Positions 27,614-36,056 of a stretch of 64,000 nucleotides of DNA are shown piece by piece. The first letter of the stretch is position 1; the number at the start of each line of letters is the position of its first letter. The notes below the pieces were generated by a model. The model was not told the DNA's origin. It saw only the letters and a list, made by a program, of their open reading frames with translations, and searched no databases. Position numbers and translations under genes: made by a program. Source of the stretch: Pseudomonadota bacterium (GTDB lineage: Bacteria > Pseudomonadota > Gammaproteobacteria > Burkholderiales > Thiobacillaceae); NCBI GenBank assembly GCA_029558905.1, contig JAKQCX010000034.1:1-64000 (forward strand), written 5' to 3'.

Positions 27614-27949
27614 CTACTGACCGGGTGTCGCGTCCGGATTGATGCGTATGCCCTGGGCCTGCAGCGCGTCCACCACTTTCCGCGCGTTGGCATTGCCCTG
27701 TTGCGCGAGACGCGCCGTGCCGGCAGCCAGGGCATCCAGCTGCGCGCGCATCTTCCGCGCATTGGTGTACATGGATTCCTGATTGGCGCGCAGCGTCACC
27801 AGGCTGTCCCGTTCCTTGAGCAGTTGACTGGTCTGGAACCCGAACCACACGACCAGGGCGAGCAATCCGAGCAGGATCGGCAACAGGATCCCATAGGCTG
27901 GTTCCGGATCGGGCCGGGCGACCTTGACCAGGTTGTCGAACAGATGCAT
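27614..27949 (-). CDS. Small inner-membrane protein of unknown function (B of a pair)
   Basis: A 111-residue protein with one membrane helix (about residues 22-42, LLPILLGLLALVVWFGFQ), then a polar region predicted to be helical (SQLLKERDSLVTLRANQESM... through ANARKVVDALQAQGIRI). I do not recognise a family. It starts 13 bases after the stop of another small membrane protein gene whose layout is similar (N-terminal anchor, helical tail ending in GIRI/GITF followed by a short polar end), so the two look like a paired, perhaps duplicated, unit. Confidence 0.65.
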   Translation of the reverse strand: MHLFDNLVKVARPDPEPAYGILLPILLGLLALVVWFGFQTSQLLKERDSLVTLRANQESMYTNARKMRAQLDALAAGTARLAQQGNANARKVVDALQAQGIRINPDATPGQ

Positions 27950-27962
27950 GAGCCCGCTCCTG

Positions 27963-28235
27963 TCAGGGTTGCTTGGGCGTGAACGTGATGCCCTGGGAGG
28001 CCAGCAGTTCACGCAGCTGGGCATCGTTCTGCTGCGCGGACAACTCGGCCAGGCCACGTATCAGGCCCTGATACAGCGGCTCCAGCTGCTGGCTCTGCTG
28101 GATATATTGGGCACGCGTGGCGAACTCGTCCTGCGCGGAACGGTTGCCGTTGAACAGCACGATGTCGATGACGGCCAGAATCAAGGCGGCGACCCCCAAT
28201 CCGCTGAACACGAAAAACTGCGGCTTATTGAGCAC
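27963..28235 (-). CDS. Small inner-membrane protein of unknown function (A of a pair)
   Basis: A 90-residue protein with one N-terminal membrane helix (VFSGLGVAALILAVIDIVLF) and a helical, glutamine-rich tail (QYIQQSQQLEPLYQGLIRG...LRELLASQGITF). No family is recognised. It is separated from the giant surface-protein gene upstream by a strong terminator hairpin, so it should have its own promoter; the interval 28236-28297 holds an AT-rich patch (28261-28280) but no clear boxes. It is followed by the second small membrane protein gene. Confidence 0.65.
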   Translation of the reverse strand: MLNKPQFFVFSGLGVAALILAVIDIVLFNGNRSAQDEFATRAQYIQQSQQLEPLYQGLIRGLAELSAQQNDAQLRELLASQGITFTPKQP

Positions 28236-28297
28236 GGCTCCAGGCTCCTTCGCGATGTATTGGCAAAATCTTATACAAGTTCGCCGCGGACAGGAAA

Positions 28298-28327
28298 CGG
28301 CCCGGGCCGGAAAACCGGCCCGGGCCG
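28298..28327 (-). terminator. Strong hairpin terminator of the giant PEP-CTERM gene
   Basis: A perfect 13-bp stem, CGGCCCGGGCCGG, with loop TTTT on the minus strand, followed there by TTTCC. It begins 8 bases beyond the stop codon of the 1980-residue protein and insulates the small membrane protein genes downstream. Confidence 0.85.
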
Positions 28328-28335
28328 TCAGCGCC

Positions 28336-31300
28336 TCAGCGCGCCGATGCGCGCCGGCGGGCGAGCAGCAACCCGGCCATCGCGATACCCAGCAGGCCCA
28401 GGGTGCCCGGCTCGGGCACGGACCCGCTGCTCACCACGTTGCCACGGATGCGCAGCGTGATGTCCGCCAGGCCACCGCTGTAGCCGCTGGCATTGTGGCC
28501 CAGGCTCGACAGCCGGATGTCATCGGCAAACAGGCCCAGCGTCATGGCCGTGAAGCCGACATTCAGGCCACCCTGGCCCTGTCCCGCGCCCAGGTTCGAG
28601 AAGGCATTGAAGCCGGCATAGCTGAAGTCCTGCAGGTCGAGGAAGGCAAAGAGCCCGTCCAGCAGGTCGGCGGGGCCGCTGACGTCGTTGCGCACTTCCA
28701 GGGCGGCATTCACGCTGGAGCCCAGGGTCAGGTTGCCGAAGTCCAGGGTGTATACCCAGCCGCTCTGACTGAAGCTGCCATGGCCGCCGGTCTTGTGCAG
28801 ATCGGCGTTGGCATAGTGGTTCACCTGGGCATCCATGAGTACCACGGCATTGGGCAGGGTCAGGTCGGCCATGTCGGGGTTGTGGCTGGCCAGGCCGAGC
28901 GTGGCGCTGCCATTGAAGACCCCGGCGGTGGCGGTACTCAGGCCCACGCTCAGGCTGATGCTGTCGCTCTGACCGGCCTGCACGCCCGTACCCAGGTTGC
29001 CGGAGGCGGAGAACGGCCCCGTCGCGCCACCCAGGGTGCCGGTGAGCGTGTCGTTCAGGCCCGCGATCGGTGCGACGTTCTGCACCTGGACATTGCGGGC
29101 GGCGACCACATCGCCGACATGGACGATGCCGAAGTGGACCGCGTTCTGCACCAGCGCCACCGCCTGCTGGTAGACCTTGCCCACCACGTCGACGATGGCC
29201 GAGCCGATGGCCAGGTCGGCCGCGCCGGTGGTTCCGGCGCCGGTGGAGCTCAGGCCCAGGGTGACCTGGCCATTGCTCAGGCCGGCGCTGGCCGTAGAGG
29301 CCAGACCGACCTTGATCGAGGCAGAATCGGTGCCCTGCGCGGCGAGATTCGTGATCGAACCACTGCCCTGGGCATTGCCGCTGATGCCGGCAATGCCCGC
29401 CTTCAGCCCTTCCGTGTAGAGGTCCGGCGAAACGTTGCTGAGCGATACCGCCTGGCTGGCCGCCACTGCGTCTCCCACGCGCGCGGCGATGGTTACCGAG
29501 GGCGTGTCGAGCGTCGGGTTGGCCAGGCGGTAGACGTTGCCGGATACCTGCACGATCTGGCTCGGCAGGCTGGTCTGGCCCAGGCCGCTGGTACCCGTGC
29601 CATCGGAGACCAGCGTGATGGTCGCGCTGCCGCTCTTGGCGCCGGCGCTGCTGGTGTCGAGCCCGACATGCAGGCTGGTGCTGTCGGTGGCCTGCGGACC
29701 GAGCAGATTGAACGCGCCGCTGGCCGTCACGGGCGCGCCGTTGCTGCTGATGCTGGCGTTGAGTTTCTCGCTGAATCCGTCGTTGACGGCGGTGTTGCCG
29801 ATGCTCAGGGCCTGGTCGAGCACCGTGCCGATACGCACATTGCCGAAGTTGACGGGGTTGGGCGACGCCGGACTGGCGCTGGCCAGCCGGTAGACGCTGC
29901 CCTGGGTGGTGATCGTGCCGCTGACACCGACGTTTTGCGTGGGCAGCGCGGTGATGCCCAGACCGCTGGTGCCCGTGCCGTCCGAGGCGAAGTTGATGGC
30001 TATGCTGCCATTGACCGTGCCGGCGGCGGCGGTATTCAGACCCACCACCATGCTGCTGCCGTCGCTTGCGCCCGCCGCCAGCTGGCTGATGCTGCCACCG
30101 TTGTGGATGATGCGGGCATCGGAAGCGCTGCCGAAGCTGGCGTTGAGGCTTTCAGAGAAGCCGTCGCTGGTGGCGAGGTTGCTGATGGACAGCGCCTGCT
30201 GCACGCTATCGCCCACGTGGACGTTGCCGAAGTTGACCGCACCCAGGGTATTGGCCTGCGCCAGGCGGTAAACCGCACCGGTGACGTTGACGGTCTGACT
30301 GCCCGCGCCGATGGCGGCCAGACCACTGGTGCCGGCGCCGTCGGACTGGTAGAGGACGGCCACGCTGCCCACCTTGCTGCCGGCGCTGCTGGTATCCATG
30401 CCCACGCTCATGCTGGCGGCATCACTGGCGCCGGCACCGAGCAGGCCGATGCTGCCGCCATTGTGAGTGGCGTCGCCACTCACCATGCCGAAGCTGGCGT
30501 TGAGCCTTTCACTGAAGCCGTCGTTGCCGGCAAGGTTCTGGATGGTGAGCGCCTGGCTGGCGCCATCGCCCACGTGCCGGTTGCCGAGATTGACGGTGAG
30601 CGGTGTGGTGTCGCCTTGTGCCAGGCGATAGACGTTGCCGCTGACGTTGATCGTCTGGCTGCCCGCGCTGGCGATGCCCAGGCCGTTGCCCACGCCGTTC
30701 ACCGTGCCGGTGGTCTGGTAGTTCAGCGTCACGCTGCCGCTCTTGGCGCCGGCGCTGCCGGTGTCCACGCCCACGCGCATCGTACTGTTGTCCGAGGCGC
30801 CGGCGAGCAGAGCATTGATCGTGCCGCCATTGTTGGTCGCGGCTCCGGTGTTGCTGCCGAAGCTTGCACGCAGGTCCTCGCTGAAGCTGCCCGCTGCCGC
30901 CGTGTTGCTCACCGTCAGCACCTGACTGCCACTGCCACCCACGCGCTGGTTGGCGATCACCACCGGACTCGGCGCCGCGCTGCCGACTGCGGCGTTGTAG
31001 GCCGCCGCGCCACTGGCCAGCACGATGTTCAGCTTCTGGTCGGCGATGTTCTCGAAGTTGCTGCGCAGGTTGAGCACCTGGCCGGTGAGCGGCGCCAGCA
31101 CGCCGGCACTGGCCGCCGTGAAGGTCACGCCAAGGTTGCCGCTGTTGCCGCCCGGACCACCAGCGTAGTAGTTGGCCGCGGTGACACCCGTGCCCGACAG
31201 GCGCGCATCGGTCAGATTGCCACCGTTGGCCGTGGTCTGGATCGCGCCGCGCAGCGTCGGCCCGCTGGTGCCGGCATTGCCGACCTGATAGTCGAAGGTG

Positions 31301-34278
31301 TTGGCGCCGACACGCACGTTGCCGATGGTCAGCGTGGCATTGCCGGTGTTGCCGTTGGTGATGTTGGCGCCGGTAATTACCTGGCTCACATCGCCGCCGG
31401 CCACGATCTGGCCGCTACCGCTGACACCTGCGCGGCGGTTGAAGCCGTTGCCGCTGCCTGCGGCCGCATTGGTGTAGTCGCTAGTCAGGGTCAGGTTGCC
31501 GTTGCCCAGGTTGAGCGCTGCACCGGCGCCGCCCATGGCCAGCGTGCCCTGTGTGTTGCCGCCGTTGGCCAGGTTCATGACCCCGGTGGCGTCCACCTGC
31601 AGGGTGCCGGTGCCGGTGACATTGCGCTGTACCGTAAGGGTGCCGTTCTGGGCACGGAACAGGCCGTCGTTGGTCAGCGCACCATTGGGATTGACGGTAA
31701 TCGTGCCGCCGCCGTCTGAGTTGACGGTGCCGAGGTTGGTAAACGTCGCCGCACCGCCGACGAAGTTCTGTGCGCCTATGCCGCCGGTGGTGCCGCGCAC
31801 CGTGACGCCGGCGCCGAGGGTCAGCGCGCCGGCCTCGATGTTCAGGCGGTTGGCGTTGTTGGCATCGGCAAACACGATCTGACCATTGCCGTCGATGGTC
31901 TGCGCACCCTGCGGCGCAAGTATGCCGCCTTGGCTGATGTCGATGCGGCCGTTGACCGTCATGCCGCCCGAAGAGATGCGGGCGATGCCACCGCCGCTGA
32001 GGTCGAGCAGACCGTTCAGCGTGGCGCCGTTGATGTAGTTGTTGCCGCTATTGTTGGCCTGGAAGCGGCCGCTACCCGAGGTATTGAGCTGGCCGCCGGT
32101 GACCGTGATGCCGTTGATGCGTACCGTGCTCTGGTCGGCGGCGAGCAGCGTGCCGGCGGTGTTGTCGACGCCGCTGCCCTGCAGCAGCAGCGTGCCGCCG
32201 TTCTCGGCCTTCATCAGGTTCTGGTTCGTCGTGCCGGAAGCCGTCTGCACGCGGATCGTCCCGCCGGCCACGTCGGCGCTGATCACGCCCTGGTTCACGA
32301 GCGTCGCCGCGCCGCCGACGAAGGCCTGCCCGCCGATGATGCCGGTGTGCCCGCGCACGGTGATGCCCGAGCCCAGCGTGGTGACGCCGGCTTCGACATT
32401 GAGGCGGTTGTTGGTGTTGTTATCGGCGAAGACGATGCTGCCGTTGCCGGCGATGGTCTGCGTGCCCTGCGGCGCGAGCACGCTGTTGTTGCCGAGGTTG
32501 ATGGTCGCGCCGTTGAGCGTCAGGCCGCCGTCCACGCGCTCGATACCGGTGGCCGAGGCGAGGTCGAGCATGCCGGACAGCGTCACGCCCGACAGGAAGT
32601 TGTTGCCATTGTTGCTGGCACGGAACGAGCCGGCACCGGCGAGATTCATGTCACCGCTGAGCGTGACGCCGTTCTGGTTCACGATGCTGCCGGCGCCGGC
32701 GAGGATCTGGCTGCCGGTGTTGCCGTGCACGGCCGAGTTCAGATTCAGCGTGCCGCCGTTGGCCGCCGTCAGCGTGCCGTTGTTGGTGGTCAGGCCGTTG
32801 ACCTGGAGCGTTATCGAGCGCCCGGCCACGTCGGCGGCGATCGTGCCGTTGTTGACCAGCGTCGCCGCACCGCCGGCGAAGGCCTGCTGCCCGATGATGC
32901 CGTTGCCGCCGCGCACGGTGATGCCCGAGGCCAGCGTCAGGTCGCCGGCCTCGAGGTTGAGGCGGTTGTTGGTGTTGTTATCGGCGAAGACGATGCTGCC
33001 GTTGCCGGCGATGGTCTGCGTGCCCTGCGGCGCCAGCACGCTGTTGTTGCCGATGTCGATCGTACCGTCCAACACCATGCCGCCGGTGATGCGCTGTATG
33101 CCGGTGGCCGATGCGAGGTCGAGCGTACCGTTCAGCGTCGTGTTGTTGAGGAAGTTATTGCCGTTGTTGGCCGCTACCAGGCGACCACCGCTGCCGGTGT
33201 CCAGCGTGCCGCCGTCGATGATGACGCCGTTGAAAAGCACCACGCCGTTGTTGTCGGCGCGGATCGTGCCGCCAGCATTGGCGACGCCCGGGCCGTTCGG
33301 GTTGATCTGCAGCGTGCCGCCGTTGTCGGCCCGCATCGTCCCGGTGTTGGTGATGCCGCTGGCCACGCCCAGGACGATCGTGCCGCCGCTCACGTCCGCG
33401 GCGATGGTGCCCTGGTTGATCAGGGTGGCCGCACCGCCGACGTAGCTCTGGTCGCCGATGCGTCCGGTATGGCCGCGCACCGTGATGCCCGAGGTCAGCG
33501 TCAGGACGCCGGCCTCGACGTTGAGGCGATTATTTGTGTTGCTGTCGGTGAAGTTAATGGTGCCGTTGCCGGAGATGGTCTGGTTGCCCTGCGGCGCCAG
33601 CACGCTGTTGTTGCCGATGTTGACCGTACCGTTCAGGTTCAGATTGTTCATGACGCGCTCGATACCCGTGGCGCCAGCCAGATCCAGCGTGCCGTTGAGC
33701 GTGACGTTGTCCAGGAAGTTGTTGCCGTTGTTGAATGCCGTGAGGCGACCAGTACCTGTCGTGTTGATGGTGCCGCCGCTGATGGTGCTGCCAAACTGGT
33801 TGATGACGCTGTCGGCGCTGACGTTGATCGTGCCGCCGACATTGTTGACGTTGTGTCCGGCACCGATGTTGAGGGCGGCGTTGTTCGGGATGGGCCCGGC
33901 GCCGACGTTGATGGTGCTGTAGTTGTTGGTGCTGCCACCGCCCTGCAGTGTGAGCAGAAAGGCGTCGATGTCGACGTTGCCGTGATTCTCCAGACTGAGA
34001 ATCGACTGGGCGGTATTGATGGTCACCACCTTGGTGACGGGAATCAACGCCATGTCGGACGCACCGGGAACCATATTACAAGTCCAGTCACTGGCGCTGG
34101 CCCAGTTCCCCGTCGCGGGGTTCCAGGTGCAGTTGGCCGCGAGCGCATGGTTTGCGCTCAGCGCCAGCAGCATGCCGGCGATCGCCGCGGCCAGAGGGGT
34201 TTGCCGGAAATGACCGTCGACGTGTGGGATTGCAGCCCGGGTCGAGACCCTGACCTGGTTTGTTTTTGCGCGTGTCAT
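28336..34278 (-). CDS. Giant PEP-CTERM surface protein with two kinds of internal repeats
   Basis: A 1980-residue exported protein. Residues 1-47 form an extended signal peptide (long polar lead, then LAAAIAGMLLALSANHALA). Residues about 210-880 contain four beta-rich repeats of 186-188 residues, each with an LAPQG.QTI.GNG..F motif; residues about 1080-1790 contain roughly six repeats of about 120 residues with a NVYRLA...FGN.HVGD motif and DGFSE.LNASF, resembling choice-of-anchor D/ASH-like domains. The C-terminus is a full PEP-CTERM signal: VPEPGT, a hydrophobic helix, then RRRASAR. Such proteins are processed by exosortase and sent to the cell surface or EPS. Start ATG 34278 has GGAG nine bases upstream; a longer frame to 34329 lacks this. 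The serine/threonine/asparagine-rich sequence suggests an adhesin-like role, which is inference. Confidence 0.9.
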   Translation of the reverse strand: MTRAKTNQVRVSTRAAIPHVDGHFRQTPLAAAIAGMLLALSANHALAANCTWNPATGNWASASDWTCNMVPGASDMALIPVTKVVTINTAQSILSLENHGNVDIDAFLLTLQGGGSTNNYSTINVGAGPIPNNAALNIGAGHNVNNVGGTINVSADSVINQFGSTISGGTINTTGTGRLTAFNNGNNFLDNVTLNGTLDLAGATGIERVMNNLNLNGTVNIGNNSVLAPQGNQTISGNGTINFTDSNTNNRLNVEAGVLTLTSGITVRGHTGRIGDQSYVGGAATLINQGTIAADVSGGTIVLGVASGITNTGTMRADNGGTLQINPNGPGVANAGGTIRADNNGVVLFNGVIIDGGTLDTGSGGRLVAANNGNNFLNNTTLNGTLDLASATGIQRITGGMVLDGTIDIGNNSVLAPQGTQTIAGNGSIVFADNNTNNRLNLEAGDLTLASGITVRGGNGIIGQQAFAGGAATLVNNGTIAADVAGRSITLQVNGLTTNNGTLTAANGGTLNLNSAVHGNTGSQILAGAGSIVNQNGVTLSGDMNLAGAGSFRASNNGNNFLSGVTLSGMLDLASATGIERVDGGLTLNGATINLGNNSVLAPQGTQTIAGNGSIVFADNNTNNRLNVEAGVTTLGSGITVRGHTGIIGGQAFVGGAATLVNQGVISADVAGGTIRVQTASGTTNQNLMKAENGGTLLLQGSGVDNTAGTLLAADQSTVRINGITVTGGQLNTSGSGRFQANNSGNNYINGATLNGLLDLSGGGIARISSGGMTVNGRIDISQGGILAPQGAQTIDGNGQIVFADANNANRLNIEAGALTLGAGVTVRGTTGGIGAQNFVGGAATFTNLGTVNSDGGGTITVNPNGALTNDGLFRAQNGTLTVQRNVTGTGTLQVDATGVMNLANGGNTQGTLAMGGAGAALNLGNGNLTLTSDYTNAAAGSGNGFNRRAGVSGSGQIVAGGDVSQVITGANITNGNTGNATLTIGNVRVGANTFDYQVGNAGTSGPTLRGAIQTTANGGNLTDARLSGTGVTAANYYAGGPGGNSGNLGVTFTAASAGVLAPLTGQVLNLRSNFENIADQKLNIVLASGAAAYNAAVGSAAPSPVVIANQRVGGSGSQVLTVSNTAAAGSFSEDLRASFGSNTGAATNNGGTINALLAGASDNSTMRVGVDTGSAGAKSGSVTLNYQTTGTVNGVGNGLGIASAGSQTINVSGNVYRLAQGDTTPLTVNLGNRHVGDGASQALTIQNLAGNDGFSERLNASFGMVSGDATHNGGSIGLLGAGASDAASMSVGMDTSSAGSKVGSVAVLYQSDGAGTSGLAAIGAGSQTVNVTGAVYRLAQANTLGAVNFGNVHVGDSVQQALSISNLATSDGFSESLNASFGSASDARIIHNGGSISQLAAGASDGSSMVVGLNTAAAGTVNGSIAINFASDGTGTSGLGITALPTQNVGVSGTITTQGSVYRLASASPASPNPVNFGNVRIGTVLDQALSIGNTAVNDGFSEKLNASISSNGAPVTASGAFNLLGPQATDSTSLHVGLDTSSAGAKSGSATITLVSDGTGTSGLGQTSLPSQIVQVSGNVYRLANPTLDTPSVTIAARVGDAVAASQAVSLSNVSPDLYTEGLKAGIAGISGNAQGSGSITNLAAQGTDSASIKVGLASTASAGLSNGQVTLGLSSTGAGTTGAADLAIGSAIVDVVGKVYQQAVALVQNAVHFGIVHVGDVVAARNVQVQNVAPIAGLNDTLTGTLGGATGPFSASGNLGTGVQAGQSDSISLSVGLSTATAGVFNGSATLGLASHNPDMADLTLPNAVVLMDAQVNHYANADLHKTGGHGSFSQSGWVYTLDFGNLTLGSSVNAALEVRNDVSGPADLLDGLFAFLDLQDFSYAGFNAFSNLGAGQGQGGLNVGFTAMTLGLFADDIRLSSLGHNASGYSGGLADITLRIRGNVVSSGSVPEPGTLGLLGIAMAGLLLARRRASAR
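28900..31010 (-). repeat. Second repeat block: ~120-residue anchor-D-like units
   Basis: The NVYRLA/AVYRLA/SVYRLA anchor recurs with DNA positions near 29522, 29888, 30259 and 30621, a period of about 360-370 bases. More degenerate copies flank them. Each unit carries an FGN-type strand, DGFSE followed by LNAS, then S.A.SG...L...GTGTSGLG. Copies have diverged in sequence more than those of the first block. Confidence 0.75.
31640..33640 (-). repeat. First repeat block: four ~186-residue units, near-identical in part
   Basis: The LAPQG codons lie at 33587-33600, 33023-33036, 32465-32478 and 31907-31920, giving periods of 564, 558 and 558 bases. A 77-base stretch is identical between 32399-32475 and 32957-33033. 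All spacings are multiples of three, so copy number can change without frameshift. Confidence 0.85.
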
Positions 34279-34318
34279 GGCGGGAACTCCTGCATGTGAT
34301 TGCCTCGCTGCCGCATAA

Positions 34319-34334
34319 GCACAAACCATGCCCC
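34319..34334 (-). promoter_or_regulatory. Possible weak sigma-54 promoter of the giant PEP-CTERM gene
   Basis: On the minus strand GGGGCATGGTTTGTGC keeps the GG and GC dinucleotides exactly ten bases apart and matches TGGCACG-N4-TTGC at most positions (mismatches at the first T, the C of CAC and the first T of TTGC). Its GC is 41 bases from the start codon, against 43 bases for the much better sigma-54 site of the other PEP-CTERM gene. Confidence 0.4.
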
Positions 34335-34513
34335 ATGCATATCTTTCAATGTAACCAATGTGTTATGAACATGTCGCGGATGCCTCTCACGGCAGACTGT
34401 AAAGCTCACGACGTGACACATTTGCATCATGGGCACAGTCGGGCGTATGTTGCGCGGCAGGTTCCCTGCTGGCCTGCCCGCACCCGACATGCTTTCGCAC
34501 CCGAGTCCCGATC

Positions 34514-35506
34514 TTGGCTGATCCCCCGCCGCTACCCGACCCCGGCCTGGATATCCGCACTCTGAACGCGTTGCTTCTGCATGTGCATCGCGCCGGTTGC
34601 GAGGTGGCCTTCGACCGGTTTCAGGCCTTGATGCTGGAAGAGATCCAGACCCTGATTCCGTTCGATTCGGCCTGCTGGGGCAGTGTGAGCAGGCAGCCGG
34701 TGGAACTGCAGCACGCCTTCCTGTTCAACTGCGACGATTCGTTCCTGAACGCCTACCGGCCCCACGTGCAGCAGGATTGCTTCCTCGCCGCACTGAGCGC
34801 GCGGCCTGGGGTGACCATCCACCTGGCCGACCTCGTGGCGCGCGCGCGTCTGGCGCGCAGCACGGTGTACCGCGCGGTCGGCATGCGCTATGGAATCGGA
34901 TGTGCGCTCGGGACGCTGCTGGCGCAACCACAGTCGCCGCTCGGCGATCTTCTGGTGCTGTGGCGGCATGCCGCGAATCATCCGTTCAACACTGCCGAGC
35001 GCCTGGGCATGGAACTGTTGATGCCGCATCTGGCCCAGGCCTACCGGGTTGCACGCCTGCGCGAGATGTTCGGGGAATCACCCCGGCTCGGCGCGGCGCG
35101 GGGAATGGTGGATGCACGGGGGATCCTGCACGAGTTCACGCCCGGCTTCATCCATGCCCTGCGCGCGCACTGGCCAGGCTGGCAGGGCAGCCGGCTGCCT
35201 GCGGCGCTGCTACCGGGCCTGCGCAAGGGTCTGCCCTTCCAGATCGGTACGGACAGGGTCGAGGTCACGCGCAGGGGTGAGCTGTTCTGTCTCGAGGTGC
35301 GGGCGCCGGGCGCGCTGGACCGCCTGTCGCCGCGCGAACGCCAGATCGCCCTGCGTTATGCGCACGGCGAGACGCATGCGGCCATCGCCCGGGCGCTGGC
35401 GCTCTCGCCCGCCACGGTGCGCAATCATCTGGCACATTGCTATCGCAAGCTGGCGGTCGCCAACAAGGCCGAACTGGCGGCACAGATCCTGCACCGTCCC
35501 ACTTGA
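34514..35506 (+). CDS. LuxR-family transcriptional regulator
   Basis: A 330-residue regulator whose C-terminal 65 residues are a GerE/LuxR helix-turn-helix (LSPRERQIALRYAHGETHAAIARALALSPATVRNHL, then YRKLAVANKAEL). The N-terminal two thirds form a GAF/PAS-like sensory region (LNALLLHVHRAG..., FDSACWG) without the acyl-homoserine-lactone-binding residues I would expect, so the signal is unknown. The likely start is TTG at 34514; no in-frame ATG precedes it, and an internal start would cut the sensory domain. It is divergent from the giant PEP-CTERM gene, sharing a 235-base intergenic region, and may control it; that is inferred only from position. Confidence 0.82.
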   Translation: MADPPPLPDPGLDIRTLNALLLHVHRAGCEVAFDRFQALMLEEIQTLIPFDSACWGSVSRQPVELQHAFLFNCDDSFLNAYRPHVQQDCFLAALSARPGVTIHLADLVARARLARSTVYRAVGMRYGIGCALGTLLAQPQSPLGDLLVLWRHAANHPFNTAERLGMELLMPHLAQAYRVARLREMFGESPRLGAARGMVDARGILHEFTPGFIHALRAHWPGWQGSRLPAALLPGLRKGLPFQIGTDRVEVTRRGELFCLEVRAPGALDRLSPRERQIALRYAHGETHAAIARALALSPATVRNHLAHCYRKLAVANKAELAAQILHRPT

Positions 35507-35555
35507 GCGGGTGGGCCCGGCAGACGGCGGCCACGTGCGCGCCGCTGCGAGGGAT

Positions 35556-36056
35556 TCAGGCACGCATGGCGCAAAGCCGCTGCATGCAGCGCCGCTGCGC
35601 CGCTTCGTCCACATCCTCGAAGGCGATCACCCGCAGCTGACCGCGCACGGCCTCCAGGAGCTCCCCGGGCAGCAGCAGATGCGCCGCGTTGCGTGGCCGG
35701 CCATAGCGGGCCTGCCCCAGGCTGAAGGTCTCGTAGATCAGCACCCCCCCTGGCTCCAGACTGCAGCACAACACGTCGAGGAGGGGGCGGTGCAGGTAGC
35801 GGCTGACGACGATGCCACCGAAGCACTGCCCGGCGTAAGGCCAGGGCGCGCCTTCCAGGTCGGCCCGGAGCCATGCGATGCCGGCCGTCGCGCGCGCGGC
35901 CGCGGACGGCGTCGGGTCGATGTCCACCGCGCACACCGGATGCCCGAGCGCCGCCAGATACACGGCATGGCGGCCGCTGCCGCAGGCCAGATCCAGCACC
36001 CGGCCGGCGGTGGGGATATACGGTGCCCAGCGCCGCACCCAGGACGAGGGGTTCAC
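35556..36056 (-). CDS. Class I SAM-dependent methyltransferase
   Basis: A 166-residue protein with the SAM-binding motif VLDLACGSGRHAVYLAALG near residues 20-38, motif II AVDIDP, and the later VSRYLHRPLL and LEPGGVLIYETF segments, the pattern of small TehB-like methyltransferases. The substrate is unknown. The GTG at 36056 overlaps the fliR stop (GTGA), a strong sign of coupling to the flagellar operon; the ORF could also be opened further upstream but only by reading through fliR. It is convergent with the LuxR-type gene. Confidence 0.82.
   Translation of the reverse strand: MNPSSWVRRWAPYIPTAGRVLDLACGSGRHAVYLAALGHPVCAVDIDPTPSAAARATAGIAWLRADLEGAPWPYAGQCFGGIVVSRYLHRPLLDVLCCSLEPGGVLIYETFSLGQARYGRPRNAAHLLLPGELLEAVRGQLRVIAFEDVDEAAQRRCMQRLCAMRA

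Noticed and set aside
28117-34299. Two very long open frames (28117-31719, 1200 codons; 31930-34299, 789 codons) on the plus strand opposite the giant PEP-CTERM gene
   Set aside because: They are antisense shadows of the repeat protein in GC-rich DNA; repeats with a fixed codon phase keep stops out. No Shine-Dalgarno, no domain, amino acid use is biased, and the minus-strand frame has a signal peptide and PEP-CTERM end.
34441-34513. Sigma-54-like GGCAC...GC on the plus strand upstream of the LuxR gene
   Set aside because: Spacing between GG and GC is nine, not ten, bases, and the -12 region does not fit.
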